A DNA stretch of 64,000 nt from Nitrogeniibacter sp050293885. GTDB taxonomy: Bacteria; Pseudomonadota; Gammaproteobacteria; Burkholderiales; Rhodocyclaceae. The position numbers and the translations under genes are program-made. Under the pieces are notes generated by a model, which did not search any database, was not told where the DNA came from, and worked only from the letters and a program-made list of their open reading frames with translations. This document shows positions 35,939 through 44,724 of the stretch, in pieces; the stretch's first letter is position 1, and each line of letters begins with the position of its first letter. Location of the stretch: positions 1-64,000 of the forward strand of contig JBNKNO010000009.1 of NCBI GenBank assembly GCA_050293885.1. The letters are read 5' to 3'.

Positions 35939-37135
35939 ATGTTCGCCTACAAAGCCGTGACACCCGACGGGCGCCATGTGCGCGGCGAGATGGACGCGGT
36001 CAACATGGTCGATCTCGAAATGCGCCTCAAGCGCATGGAGATGGATTTCGTCAATGGCCACCCGGTCAAGGGTAGCGGCCATCTGGGCAACCAGCGTATC
36101 CCCCGACGCGAGTTGATCAACTTCTGCTTTCATCTGGAACAACTCACCCGCGCCGGCGTGCCCATTCTCGACGGGCTCACCGATCTACGCGATTCGACCG
36201 AGCACGCCCGCTTTCGCGAGGTGGTGGCCGGGTTGGTCGAAAACATCGAAGGCGGCCGCAATCTGTCCGAGGCGGCCGAGGACTATCCGGCCGTGTTCGA
36301 CACCGTGTTCTGCAATCTGCTGCGTGCCGGCGAGACCTCGGGCAACCTGCCCCATGTGCTGCACGAGATCATCGAAAATCTCAAGCGCGACGACGAACTG
36401 GCGGCTTTCGCACGCAAGATCGCCATCTACCCGACCATCGTCACCTTCTTCATCCTGACCGCGCTGAGCGTCGCCCTGATCTTTCTCGTGCCCCAGCTCA
36501 AGAGCCTGTTCCGCATGGCCGGGCAGGAGCTGCCGCTGGCGACACAACTGCTGATCGGCGCCTCGGACTTCCTCGTCAGCTACTGGTGGCTGCTGCTTGC
36601 GATCCTCGTCGTCGCCGGCATCGCCATCCAGACAGCGATCCGCACGACGCCTTCGGCGCGCCGCAGCTGGGACAGCCTCATGCTCAACCTGCCGCTCATC
36701 GGAGACGTGCGCCGTAAAGTCATCCTGGCGCGCTTCTCGGGCCTGTTCGCGATGATGTACGGCGCCGGCATTCCCATCGTCAATGCGCTGCAAAGTGCCG
36801 AGCGGGTCTCGGGCAATATCCTCGTCGCCGAAGGCTTGCAGCAGGTGCGCGAGCGCATCGGCGAAGGCAACAACGTCTCCGGCGCGTTCGCCTCGGTACC
36901 GCTGTTTCCGCCCTTGGTGGTGCGCATGCTGCGCGTGGGCGAGAACACCGGCGCACTTGATGCGGCACTGGCGAATGTGGCCTACTTTTACGATCGCGAT
37001 GTGCGTGAAGCGGTCGACCGCATGCAAGCCATGATCGAACCCCTGCTGATGGTGATGCTGGGTGCCCTGTTGCTCGGTATCGCGCTGGCCGTGCTCGGCC
37101 CGGTTTACGACATCATCACCAAGCTCCCCCTCTGA
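35939..37135 (+). CDS. mshG: MSHA inner-membrane platform protein MshG
   Basis: This roughly 398-residue GspF/PilC-family polytopic protein couples the ATPase to pilin polymerisation. Its three hydrophobic regions include TIVTFFILTALSVALIFLVP and MVMLGALLLGIALAVLGPVY. It also has two GspF repeats (FCFHLEQLTRAGVPILDGL; FSGLFAMMYGAGIPIVNAL). The ATG at 35939 (MFAYKAVTPDGRHVRGE) is preferred; in-frame GTGs lie at 35933 and 35936. The mobile element ends 23 bases upstream and may have weakened coupling to mshE. The stop overlaps the next start (TGATG). Confidence 0.95.
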   Translation: MFAYKAVTPDGRHVRGEMDAVNMVDLEMRLKRMEMDFVNGHPVKGSGHLGNQRIPRRELINFCFHLEQLTRAGVPILDGLTDLRDSTEHARFREVVAGLVENIEGGRNLSEAAEDYPAVFDTVFCNLLRAGETSGNLPHVLHEIIENLKRDDELAAFARKIAIYPTIVTFFILTALSVALIFLVPQLKSLFRMAGQELPLATQLLIGASDFLVSYWWLLLAILVVAGIAIQTAIRTTPSARRSWDSLMLNLPLIGDVRRKVILARFSGLFAMMYGAGIPIVNALQSAERVSGNILVAEGLQQVRERIGEGNNVSGAFASVPLFPPLVVRMLRVGENTGALDAALANVAYFYDRDVREAVDRMQAMIEPLLMVMLGALLLGIALAVLGPVYDIITKLPL

Positions 37136-38640
37136 TGCCCACTCGCCACCTGCTCTACCTCGACGCCAGCGCCATGCACTGCTATCAGTGGAATCAGGGG
37201 CGGGTGCGCCTGCTGGAGCGTTTCCCCACCAACGAAGCGGGCTTCAGCGCCTTTGCGCGGCACGTGCACAAGCATCGCAAGGCGCTGTTTTCGCTGCTCG
37301 TCGACCTCGTCGAAGAAGGCTTTCAGCACGAGGTGCTGCCCTACGTGCGCGGCGGCGACCGCGACGCCATGCTGACGCGCAAGGGCAACCAGGCCTTCTT
37401 TGGCTCGCCACTCACCACGGTCATTTCACTCGGCAGGGAAGCGACCGGCCGCCGTGACGAGCGACTGCTGTTCGTGGCGCTCACGCGCAATGCCCTGGTC
37501 GAGCCCTGGCTCGAAGCCTTGCGCGCCGCCCATGCCCCGCTCACCGGCGTGTATTCGCCGCCGCTGCTGCTCGACCGCCTGATTCAACGCGCCGCCCGCA
37601 GCATGCCGCACTGCCTGCTCGTCACCTTTACCCCGGGCGGCATGCGCCAGACCTTCTTCGAATCGGGTCGGCTACGCTTCAGCCGCCTGGCGCAAAGCCT
37701 CGACGACATCCCGATCGGCCTCGAAGATCAATGCGCCGCCGAGATTCTCAAAACGCATTCCTATCTGGTCGGGCAGCGCCTGATCCCCCGCGGCAGCCCC
37801 TTGCCGGTCCACATCCTGGTCGACCACGAGGATTTCAATCGCTTGCGCCCGGCGCTGCGCGACTCGGAAGAGCTGCGCTACGAACACATCCCGATCGCCA
37901 CACTGGCAGAGAAAATCGGCCTGCTCGACCGTCCCCAGGGCTCCAATGCATTGACGCTGCTGTTGCACTGGATGGCGCGCACCACACACAAAGCCCAACT
38001 GGCCAGCGACGCCGAACGACGCTACTACAGCATCTGGAAATTGCGCCAGGCGATCATCGGCAGCGGTCTGGCCCTGTTCGCCGCCGCCATGCTGTTTGCC
38101 GGCAAGCTGTGGTTCGAAGGCCAGGACATGCAGGCCGAGGCCAGCGCGCTCGCGCTTCGCGCCCGCACCCAGAGTGCGGAGCTGACGACGCTGCAACAAG
38201 CGCTCCCCGCGCTACCGGTATCGACCGACATCCTTCGCCCCGCGGTGGAAACGCTCGATGCGTTACGCGCGCAAGACACCTCCCCGCACGCCTGGCTCGG
38301 TCACCTGTCGGCCACGCTCGATGCCCATCCTGAGGTAATGCTCGAAGCGGTCGACTGGCGCTACCGGGACGCCGCCCCCGACACGCGAATTCGCGAAGGC
38401 ACTTTCGGCCGCGCCCGCCTGTCGCTGCCAGAATCCCTCGCGGCCGATCGACGCGCCATGGTCGAAGCGGCACGCGACTTCATCGCCGACCTGACACCGG
38501 GCACCGACGGCAGCGCCCGACTCACGCGCATGCCGGTCGAACTTCAGTCCGACCGCGCGTTCCGCAGCTCGACGCAAGACAGCGCGCCGCCCGGCCGCCC
38601 CGAGTTCGAAGTCGAATTCGCCTTGGGGATGCGCCCATGA
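37135..38640 (+). CDS. MshI/PilM-PilN-like pilus assembly protein
   Basis: This is a 501-residue bitopic protein. The N-terminal 300 residues are cytoplasmic and resemble the actin-like MshI/PilM fold (LLYLDASAMHCYQWNQGRVR). A membrane helix follows at about 307-326 (IIGSGLALFAAAMLFAGKLW). The rest is periplasmic, with a coiled-coil start and a PilN-like compact domain. It thus appears to join PilM-like and PilN-like functions in one chain, as described for MshI-type proteins. It overlaps mshG by one base and the next gene by four. Similarity to named families was judged by position and layout, so the symbol is left open. Confidence 0.75.
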   Translation: MPTRHLLYLDASAMHCYQWNQGRVRLLERFPTNEAGFSAFARHVHKHRKALFSLLVDLVEEGFQHEVLPYVRGGDRDAMLTRKGNQAFFGSPLTTVISLGREATGRRDERLLFVALTRNALVEPWLEALRAAHAPLTGVYSPPLLLDRLIQRAARSMPHCLLVTFTPGGMRQTFFESGRLRFSRLAQSLDDIPIGLEDQCAAEILKTHSYLVGQRLIPRGSPLPVHILVDHEDFNRLRPALRDSEELRYEHIPIATLAEKIGLLDRPQGSNALTLLLHWMARTTHKAQLASDAERRYYSIWKLRQAIIGSGLALFAAAMLFAGKLWFEGQDMQAEASALALRARTQSAELTTLQQALPALPVSTDILRPAVETLDALRAQDTSPHAWLGHLSATLDAHPEVMLEAVDWRYRDAAPDTRIREGTFGRARLSLPESLAADRRAMVEAARDFIADLTPGTDGSARLTRMPVELQSDRAFRSSTQDSAPPGRPEFEVEFALGMRP

Positions 38641-39221
38641 ACCCCTTGCACGCACTGAGCCTGCTGCGCTGGCAGCTCCTGCTCGCCATCATCCTCGTCG
38701 CCGCCGGCGCCGCCGCCGTCATCAGCGCCAGCCAGGCCAGTGAGCAAGCACGAGCACAACTGGCCCGCGCACGACAGGACAACGTGCGCGCCAGTACCGA
38801 CCTGCAACGCGCACACCTGCAAGAGGGCGCGGTTCGCGATGCGATCGCGCAGTACAAGGCCCTGGTCGAGGATGGGCTGATCGGGCCGGAACGACGGCTG
38901 AACTGGGTCGAGGCCCTCGATGCCGCCCGCAAGCGCCATCGCGTCGACACCGTCAGCTATGAAATCCTGCCGCAGCGCCCGCTCGACAGCAATGCGGCCG
39001 CCAACGCGGATCTGACCTGGATGGAAAGCCGGATGCGCTTGTCCATGCACTTGCGCCATGGCAAGGCCTTGCTCGACATCCTCGATGAGTTGCAATCGAT
39101 TCGCAGCGCCATCGTTCAACCGCGCAGCTGCCGACTGGAGCGCGCGCCGGAAACATCGCCCGGGGTCAACGCCGACTGCGAACTGCGATGGCTCACGCTG
39201 CGTCGGGAGGGCGGCACATGA
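38637..39221 (+). CDS. PilO/MshJ-like pilus assembly protein
   Basis: This 194-residue single-pass protein has a helix at about 12-30 (WQLLLAIILVAAGAAAVI). A coiled coil follows (QASEQARAQLARARQDNVRA), then a small ferredoxin-like periplasmic domain. This is the PilO/MshJ architecture. It is expected to dimerise with the periplasmic part of the preceding protein. It overlaps both neighbours by four bases (ATGA). Confidence 0.75.
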   Translation: MNPLHALSLLRWQLLLAIILVAAGAAAVISASQASEQARAQLARARQDNVRASTDLQRAHLQEGAVRDAIAQYKALVEDGLIGPERRLNWVEALDAARKRHRVDTVSYEILPQRPLDSNAAANADLTWMESRMRLSMHLRHGKALLDILDELQSIRSAIVQPRSCRLERAPETSPGVNADCELRWLTLRREGGT

Positions 39222-39583
39222 GCCGCCTCCGCGCCCCGCTCGCGCTGCTCTTTGCCGCACTGCTGCCCGGTCTGGCGCACGCGCAACCGCCCTTGGGCCG
39301 GCTGTTCTTTTCGCCAGCAGAGCGCGTGGCGATGGATCGCGGCACCGACCACACCGAGAACCCGGCTGATTCGGCACCCCGCGTGCTCAACGGCATCGTT
39401 CGCCGCAGCAATGGCAAGGCCACGGTCTGGATCGATGGCAAGCCGGAAACACGACGCCTGCCCAGCGCCAACGCCGCGGTCATCGAAACGCCCGCCGGCA
39501 CGTGGCAACGGCTCAAGGTCGGCGAATCGACCGATGCGTCGGTAAACGAGTCCCCCAAAATCCGCATCGAGCCACCACGATGA
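39218..39583 (+). CDS. MshK/PilP-like secreted small protein
   Basis: This 121-residue protein has a clear signal peptide (RAPLALLFAALLPGLAHAQ) and a short periplasmic domain. The region APRVLNGIVRRSNGKATVWI resembles the MshK/GspC-HR type that contacts the secretin. Start ATG 39218 overlaps the preceding stop. The call leans on its place after the MshJ-like gene. Confidence 0.7.
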   Translation: MSRLRAPLALLFAALLPGLAHAQPPLGRLFFSPAERVAMDRGTDHTENPADSAPRVLNGIVRRSNGKATVWIDGKPETRRLPSANAAVIETPAGTWQRLKVGESTDASVNESPKIRIEPPR

Positions 39584-40764
39584 ACCGCCAAGGGCAAGCC
39601 GGCATGATCCTGCCGGCCCTGCTGATTCTGGTGCTCATCGGCGCACTGGCCTATTCCTTTGGTCGCCTCGAACGAACGCTGTCCAGCCAGACGCGCCAGC
39701 AACAGCGCACGGTCGAAGTGCTGGCGAAGGCGCGGGAGATTCTGCGCGACTATGCGCAATCGCATCATCTCACCCATTCGGGCGAGTCTGTCGGTTACCT
39801 GCCCTGCCCCGACGTAGACAATGACGGCAGCTCGGATGCGTTGCCAGTCGACTGCGGCAACCCCGGCATGTACGCCATTGGCCGCTTTCCCTACCGCACC
39901 CTCGGCAGTCTGCCCCTGCGCGACGGTTACGGCGAATGCCTGTGGTACGTGGTCGCCGGTCAGTTCAAGAACAACCCCAAGCTGGTCGGCGAGTTCAACT
40001 GGGACAACTACCCGGGACAGTTCATCGTCCGCGCCGCCGACGGCCGCGACCTGCACCCGACCGCGCTCGCGACCGATCGTGCCGCCGCACTCATCATCTC
40101 GCCGGGACCACCCACATCCACACAGAACCGAAGCGGAACCGGCGCCGGCTGCAACGGCAACAACACCGCCAGCGTGGCGCTCACCGCCTTCCTCGAAGGC
40201 GGCTATGCGGCGACCAGCACCTCGCCCGTGATCGTCACCCAGGGCAGCATCGGCAGCGACACCAACAACGACCAGATCGCCTGGCTGGCCGCCAGCGACA
40301 TCTTCGATGCGCGCCTCGCGCGGCGCAGCGATTTCAAGAGGATGATCGACGATATGCTCCAGCATATTGCCATCCGGTTGAGCCACCCACCTTCCCCCCT
40401 CCTCCCGATGCCGCCCCCGGGGAACAGTCATTGGGTCACCGGCGTCGAAGTGGGCGAAGTGCCCGACTACCCCGATGATGTCGGGCCGCGTTGGCACGAG
40501 CACCTGCGCTATCTGCTTTGCCCCGGCGCGAGCGCCTGCATGACTCTGAACGGTGTTGCAAGCTGCGAGGGACTGCTGCTGTTCGGGGGCGCCGCCACCG
40601 CGGGGCAGACGCGGCCCAGCAGCAACGACATCGACTACTTCGAAGACAGTCTGGCCGGTCTGGCTGCGCCCAGCGTCACCGACTTCTACGCCGAACACGA
40701 TTATTCTGGACTCGCCCCTTCCCAAGACTTGGCCATTTGCCTGCCGACGCCACCACCACCATGA
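39580..40764 (+). CDS. large minor-pilin-like protein (PilX/MshP type)
   Basis: This 394-residue protein starts MNRQGQAGMILPALLILVLI, a pilin-like hydrophobic helix after a short basic leader. The usual Glu5 is absent, as in tip or PilX/MshP-type subunits. The large globular part has several Cys residues and the segment YLPCPDVDNDG followed by FPYRTLGSLPLRDGYGECLW. The same LPCP ... P-x-R-T-L-G pattern recurs in the next gene, so the two are probably paralogues. It overlaps mshK-like and the next gene (both ATGA). It may form the pilus tip or an adhesin; that is inference. Confidence 0.65.
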   Translation: MNRQGQAGMILPALLILVLIGALAYSFGRLERTLSSQTRQQQRTVEVLAKAREILRDYAQSHHLTHSGESVGYLPCPDVDNDGSSDALPVDCGNPGMYAIGRFPYRTLGSLPLRDGYGECLWYVVAGQFKNNPKLVGEFNWDNYPGQFIVRAADGRDLHPTALATDRAAALIISPGPPTSTQNRSGTGAGCNGNNTASVALTAFLEGGYAATSTSPVIVTQGSIGSDTNNDQIAWLAASDIFDARLARRSDFKRMIDDMLQHIAIRLSHPPSPLLPMPPPGNSHWVTGVEVGEVPDYPDDVGPRWHEHLRYLLCPGASACMTLNGVASCEGLLLFGGAATAGQTRPSSNDIDYFEDSLAGLAAPSVTDFYAEHDYSGLAPSQDLAICLPTPPPP

Positions 40765-41432
40765 CCCCCAAGATCACACCCCGATCGCACCGCGGCTTCA
40801 CGCTCGCCGAACTGGCCATCGTGCTGGTGATTCTCGCGGTGCTGGCGAGCGTGCTCGTCATTCCCCTGAGCAGCCAGCTCGAAGCCCGCCAGCGTGCCGA
40901 GGCCGAGGCCACCCTGCGCGATATCCGCGCGGCGCTCATCGGCTTCGCCATTCTCAATCATCGCCTGCCTTGCCCGACCACGATCCTGTCACCATCCAAC
41001 CCCGAGCATGGCAAGGAAACCACCGACGCCGGCGCCTGCACCGCCGCATCCGGCAGCAGCGACGCCATACTGCCCTGGCGGACGCTCGGCATTCCTCCGC
41101 TCGACCCGTGGGGCAATCACTGGCGTTATCGCGCGGATCGCCGCTTCTCCGAGCCCAACCGGACCCCGATCACGAGCACCCACCCAACACTGGATGATCT
41201 GCGCATTTACGATCACACAGGCACCGCACTCACCGCCAGCGACGAGACCGCCGTTGCCATCGTCTTCTCGCTGGGCGCCAACCTCGCGGCGGATGGTCAC
41301 AACATCGCGTATGAGAACGGCAGCGGCGCCATCTACGAGGCAGGCGAACCAACCACCACCTATGATGATATGGTTATATGGATCGGTCGCCCGCTATTGA
41401 TTGCGCGCATGGCCGAAGCCGGCAGTTTCTGA
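40761..41432 (+). CDS. prepilin-like minor pseudopilin
   Basis: This 223-residue protein has a class III signal. The leader MTPKITPRSHRG is followed by FTLAELAIVLVILAVLASVL, with cleavage expected after Gly12 and Glu5 of the mature form present. The globular part contains NHRLPCPTTI and LPWRTLGIPPLDPWGNHWRY, the motif shared with the preceding protein. It is the last gene of the overlapping mshL-to-pilin string. The cyclase gene starts 20 bases later. Confidence 0.85.
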   Translation: MTPKITPRSHRGFTLAELAIVLVILAVLASVLVIPLSSQLEARQRAEAEATLRDIRAALIGFAILNHRLPCPTTILSPSNPEHGKETTDAGACTAASGSSDAILPWRTLGIPPLDPWGNHWRYRADRRFSEPNRTPITSTHPTLDDLRIYDHTGTALTASDETAVAIVFSLGANLAADGHNIAYENGSGAIYEAGEPTTTYDDMVIWIGRPLLIARMAEAGSF

Positions 41433-41452
41433 GTGGTATCACGTTCACCCAC

Positions 41453-42793
41453 ATGCCTCCGATGACCGATCCGGACGACGACTTTTCCTACTACGCACAA
41501 CCGTTCATGGCGCGATTGCGCAATGCCGGCGCACGTGTCGGGGACAGCGAAGAGACCCGTCTGGCCAAGTCGCTGCTGGTGTTTGCCACGGGCCTGATGA
41601 GCATCGCCACCGGCCTATGGCTTTTGTTGTACTGGCTCACCGGCCCCAAACTGTCGTCGACACTGCCGTTCCTGTTCCAGCTGCTGCTGGCGGGCAATCT
41701 CGCCTACTACGTGCAGAGCGGTAATTTCCGCTGGTTTCGCTTCAGCCAGCTGGCGCTGATCCTGTTCTTTCCCTTCGTCGCGCAGTGGAGCATGGGCAAC
41801 TTCATCTCCGGCTCGGGTGTCATCCTGTGGGGGCTGATGGCGCCGGTCGGGGCGGTGTTCGTGATGGGCCTGCGTGAATCCCTGCCGTGGTTCTTTGCCT
41901 ACGTCTTCTTTACCGCGCTCACCGGCTTCTTCGACTACATGCTGGTGGATGCCGCGGCCCCACTCGATACACCAACCGCCGTCTCGCTGAGTACCTCGGT
42001 GATCTTCTTTGCGCTGAATTTCATCGCCATCTCCGGTCTCGTCTACGGCTTGCTGCGCTTCGCGTTCGATCAGAAGCGGCAAGTGCAGAACAAACTCCAG
42101 GACGCGATGAACCTGCTCACGCTTGAGCAGGACCGCTCGGAGCGTCTGTTGCTCAACATCCTGCCGGACGCCGTCGCCGCCCGTCTGAAGGATCAGGATC
42201 AACGCGTGGCTGACGACTTCTACAGCGTGACGGTCATGTTCGCCGACATCGTGAACTTCACGCAAATTGCCAGCGGACTCAGCGCCCAGGAAGTCTTCAA
42301 CATGCTCAACACGGTGTTCTGCCGCTTTGACGAGCTGGTCGACAAATATGGCCTGGAGAAAATCAAGACCATCGGCGACGCCTACATGGTGGCCGGCGGC
42401 CTCGACGGCCGCTGTTCGGACCCCTGTGCCGCCATGGCCAATCTGGCCCTCGATATGCGCGACAGTCTTGCGGACCTGTCTGCGGAAACGCAGGTGCCGC
42501 TCGCTCTGCGTATCGGTATCAGCACCGGGCCGGTCGTCGCTGGCGTGGTGGGCAAGAAGAAGTTCATCTACGATCTATGGGGCGACACGGTCAATACCGC
42601 GAGCCGCCTGTCCGGTGAAGGCACCCCCAATGCCATCCAGTGCGATCGACGCACCCACATGCATCTGGAGCAGCGCTACCACTTTGCCGATCGCACGAGC
42701 ATGCGCCTCAAGGGCAAGGGCGACGTCATCGTCTACTCGCTCGTCAACAAGGCTGACCGCCACGACGCCACGCCTCAACCGAGCGTGGTCTGA
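41453..42793 (+). CDS. membrane class III adenylate cyclase
   Basis: This roughly 446-residue protein has six predicted membrane helices in the first 200 residues (for example FATGLMSIATGLWLLLYWLT). A linker leads to a class III cyclase domain. Metal-binding Asp265 (VMFADIVNFT) and Asp309 (KTIGDAYMVAGG) are both present. Lys305 and Asp374 (IYDLWGDTVNTASRL) specify adenine, and Asn381/Arg385 stabilise the transition state. By these residues it should make cAMP, not cGMP. It overlaps the convergent histidine kinase gene by 19 bases. Placement within an MSHA-like locus suggests cAMP output tied to pilus function; the signal sensed is unknown. An alternative start is ATG 41462. Confidence 0.9.
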   Translation: MPPMTDPDDDFSYYAQPFMARLRNAGARVGDSEETRLAKSLLVFATGLMSIATGLWLLLYWLTGPKLSSTLPFLFQLLLAGNLAYYVQSGNFRWFRFSQLALILFFPFVAQWSMGNFISGSGVILWGLMAPVGAVFVMGLRESLPWFFAYVFFTALTGFFDYMLVDAAAPLDTPTAVSLSTSVIFFALNFIAISGLVYGLLRFAFDQKRQVQNKLQDAMNLLTLEQDRSERLLLNILPDAVAARLKDQDQRVADDFYSVTVMFADIVNFTQIASGLSAQEVFNMLNTVFCRFDELVDKYGLEKIKTIGDAYMVAGGLDGRCSDPCAAMANLALDMRDSLADLSAETQVPLALRIGISTGPVVAGVVGKKKFIYDLWGDTVNTASRLSGEGTPNAIQCDRRTHMHLEQRYHFADRTSMRLKGKGDVIVYSLVNKADRHDATPQPSVV

Positions 42794-44508
42794 TCGAGCA
42801 CAAAACGCACACTGCCGTCGCGGTTTTCGGCCAGCGCCATCCGGTATCCCGCATCCTCGGCCTGTCGCGCCACCTGGTACAAGCCCATGCCGAGCCCGTT
42901 CTCCGAGCTCACCGGCTGGGTAAATAGCTGCGTGCACAAAGGCGCGGGCAGCGCCGCGCCCGAATCTTCAACCGCAATCCAGGGGCCCGCTTCCCCCACG
43001 CCCGCCTCGACACGCACCTCCACCGACGCATCGAGCAGACGCTTGTCGAGTGCGTTCTGAATCAGGTTGTCCGCCGCCGCATTGAACAGTCCGATGGGCA
43101 CACGCGCCGGTTCAGTCTCGGCACCGCCCACGAACGCCACCGGCGACCCGGCATGGCGCTCGCGCAAACGCTGCCACCAGTGTGAGAAGTCAGCCGACTC
43201 ATGGTCGGTTGCTGCGGGATTGCGCAGTTTCTCCAGCGTTTGCGACAACCGACTGGCGATCACCGGCAACTGACGCCCCACCAGATCTTTCAGCGTATCG
43301 GGCGCCACATCGGCGCGCGTCGCCGTAAAACACAGGGTATTGAGCGACTGCAACAGATTCTTCACATCGTGCGTCAGTCGCGCGCCGGTCTCGTGCACCG
43401 CCCGCACATAAGACAGCGTCTGCAACTCGCGCGCATGGCGTTTCTCACGATAGAACTCCGCCAGCACACGCACCATCAGGTTCAAGTGCCATGACATCGC
43501 TGGGCTGGGCGCGCGCTCGAGATGCAAGGTCACGATCACGCCCTCTTGGCTGAGACGCTGTTCAACGCCCGCCGACTCACCGAAATGCCCTTCACCTTCG
43601 GTGATTTGCCAGCGCCCGCCACGCACCCCCGGCATCTGGCGCATTTCCTCACAGGCCAACGACACAAACGCTTCCGGCGTGTGCGTCGACACCGCCAGCG
43701 CCGCGACCCGATGCAACCACTCTTCGAACGACATCCCGGCGGACAGCAGGCGCCGTGCGAACTGGGCCCCCAGTTGCGGACCGCCCATGCGCGGGTGCCA
43801 GGCCCATGCCATCAGCAACAGCAAGCCGGCCATGGCAAACAGCGCGCTGAGAATTGCCACCAGATAAGGCAGGCGCATGAGCCACATGAATGCCAGCGCG
43901 CCGAGCGTGGTGACTGCCAGCACCAGGAACATCAGCATCGCCGAGACGAAATCGATGCCGCGCGCACGTGACGGTGAGGCATCGCCACGAAACAAGGCCA
44001 CGCCCACAATCAGCAAGGGCAACACCGAGACCGACAACCCCCAGAACAGGTCGCTCTCACCCACCGGCTCCGGCACCAGTTGCGGCAACACGACGATGAA
44101 CAAGCAGCCGACCAGATAGGCCACGGCCAGTTGGTAGGGCAATCGCGCACGCGCCGACAGGGCCGCGAAAGCCTCACCGCCGACAATGCCCGCCAGCACC
44201 ATCACCCACGCCGCCAGCAAGCCCCAGGACAACAAGGCGATGAACGCGGCCACCGCGATCCCCATGAGCAACATATCTCGCACACGCAGGCGATAGGCGC
44301 CGCGCACGATGGGCTGCCAGATCAGGAACAGGCCGAGGTGCACGAGCATCAGGGTGCGGCCGACGGCGCTCTCGACCCCCTGCAACAAGCCCAGGTGCAA
44401 TACCGCCAGCCACAAGGCGAGCAGACGGAACGGCGCCGCCGATAGAAACGCGAGCGGCATCTTCCGAGCTTCCCGATGGGCGTCATGATCTTGGGGCATG
44501 GCCCTCAT
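42775..44508 (-). CDS. membrane sensor histidine kinase
   Basis: This is a roughly 577-residue kinase. The first 240 residues hold about eight to ten hydrophobic helices (LALWLAVLHLGLLQGVESAV ... FAMAGLLLLMAWAW), a 7TM-like sensor module without a large periplasmic loop. A GAF-like stretch follows. The H-box is TGARLTHDVKNLLQSLN with His380. The N-box is AADNLIQNALDKR and the G-box ENGLGMGLYQVARQ, so it should be active. The sensor layout recalls PrsK-type kinases, the known partners of PrsR-like regulators. It diverges from the pilin gene and converges on the cyclase gene. The regulator at 27820 is the obvious partner. ATG 44499 is an alternative start. Confidence 0.88.
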   Translation of the reverse strand: MRAMPQDHDAHREARKMPLAFLSAAPFRLLALWLAVLHLGLLQGVESAVGRTLMLVHLGLFLIWQPIVRGAYRLRVRDMLLMGIAVAAFIALLSWGLLAAWVMVLAGIVGGEAFAALSARARLPYQLAVAYLVGCLFIVVLPQLVPEPVGESDLFWGLSVSVLPLLIVGVALFRGDASPSRARGIDFVSAMLMFLVLAVTTLGALAFMWLMRLPYLVAILSALFAMAGLLLLMAWAWHPRMGGPQLGAQFARRLLSAGMSFEEWLHRVAALAVSTHTPEAFVSLACEEMRQMPGVRGGRWQITEGEGHFGESAGVEQRLSQEGVIVTLHLERAPSPAMSWHLNLMVRVLAEFYREKRHARELQTLSYVRAVHETGARLTHDVKNLLQSLNTLCFTATRADVAPDTLKDLVGRQLPVIASRLSQTLEKLRNPAATDHESADFSHWWQRLRERHAGSPVAFVGGAETEPARVPIGLFNAAADNLIQNALDKRLLDASVEVRVEAGVGEAGPWIAVEDSGAALPAPLCTQLFTQPVSSENGLGMGLYQVARQAEDAGYRMALAENRDGSVRFVLDQTTLG

Positions 44509-44568
44509 TGTAGAGCGGATGCCACGCATTCGGCATGAGATCACCGTTGCGCGCTCAATGACGAAAGC

Positions 44569-44614
44569 TCGACAAACTGTCGAAATTTCGACGCATGCCG
44601 TCCATATCTCGACA
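44569..44614. promoter_or_regulatory. candidate enhancer-type binding sites for the sigma-54 activator
   Basis: Two overlapping perfect palindromes, TCGACA-AAC-TGTCGA (44569-44583) and GTCGAAATTTCGAC (44579-44592), are followed by a further TCGACA half-site at 44609-44614, 40 bases from the first. They lie about 62-107 bases upstream of the -24 element of the pilin promoter, the usual distance for NtrC-family activators. They also lie 61 bases upstream of the kinase start, so they could control both genes. Confidence 0.65.
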
Positions 44615-44675
44615 CAAAGCTCAAAAATTCGTGCGATAAATCACGGAATCGGATCGCTGCGCCCAAGAATTGCCG

Positions 44676-44689
44676 GGCACGGGAATTGC
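44676..44689 (+). promoter_or_regulatory. sigma-54 promoter of the pilin gene
   Basis: GGCACGGGAATTGC matches the invariant GG-N10-GC, and closely the consensus GGCACG-N4-TTGC. The expected transcription start is near 44701, giving a short leader before the ATG at 44725 with ggaga at 44709. It is the only site in this locus that I found with both elements well matched. Confidence 0.85.
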
Positions 44690-44724
44690 GTTAAACAACG
44701 CAAACACTGGAGAGTCACAACGGT

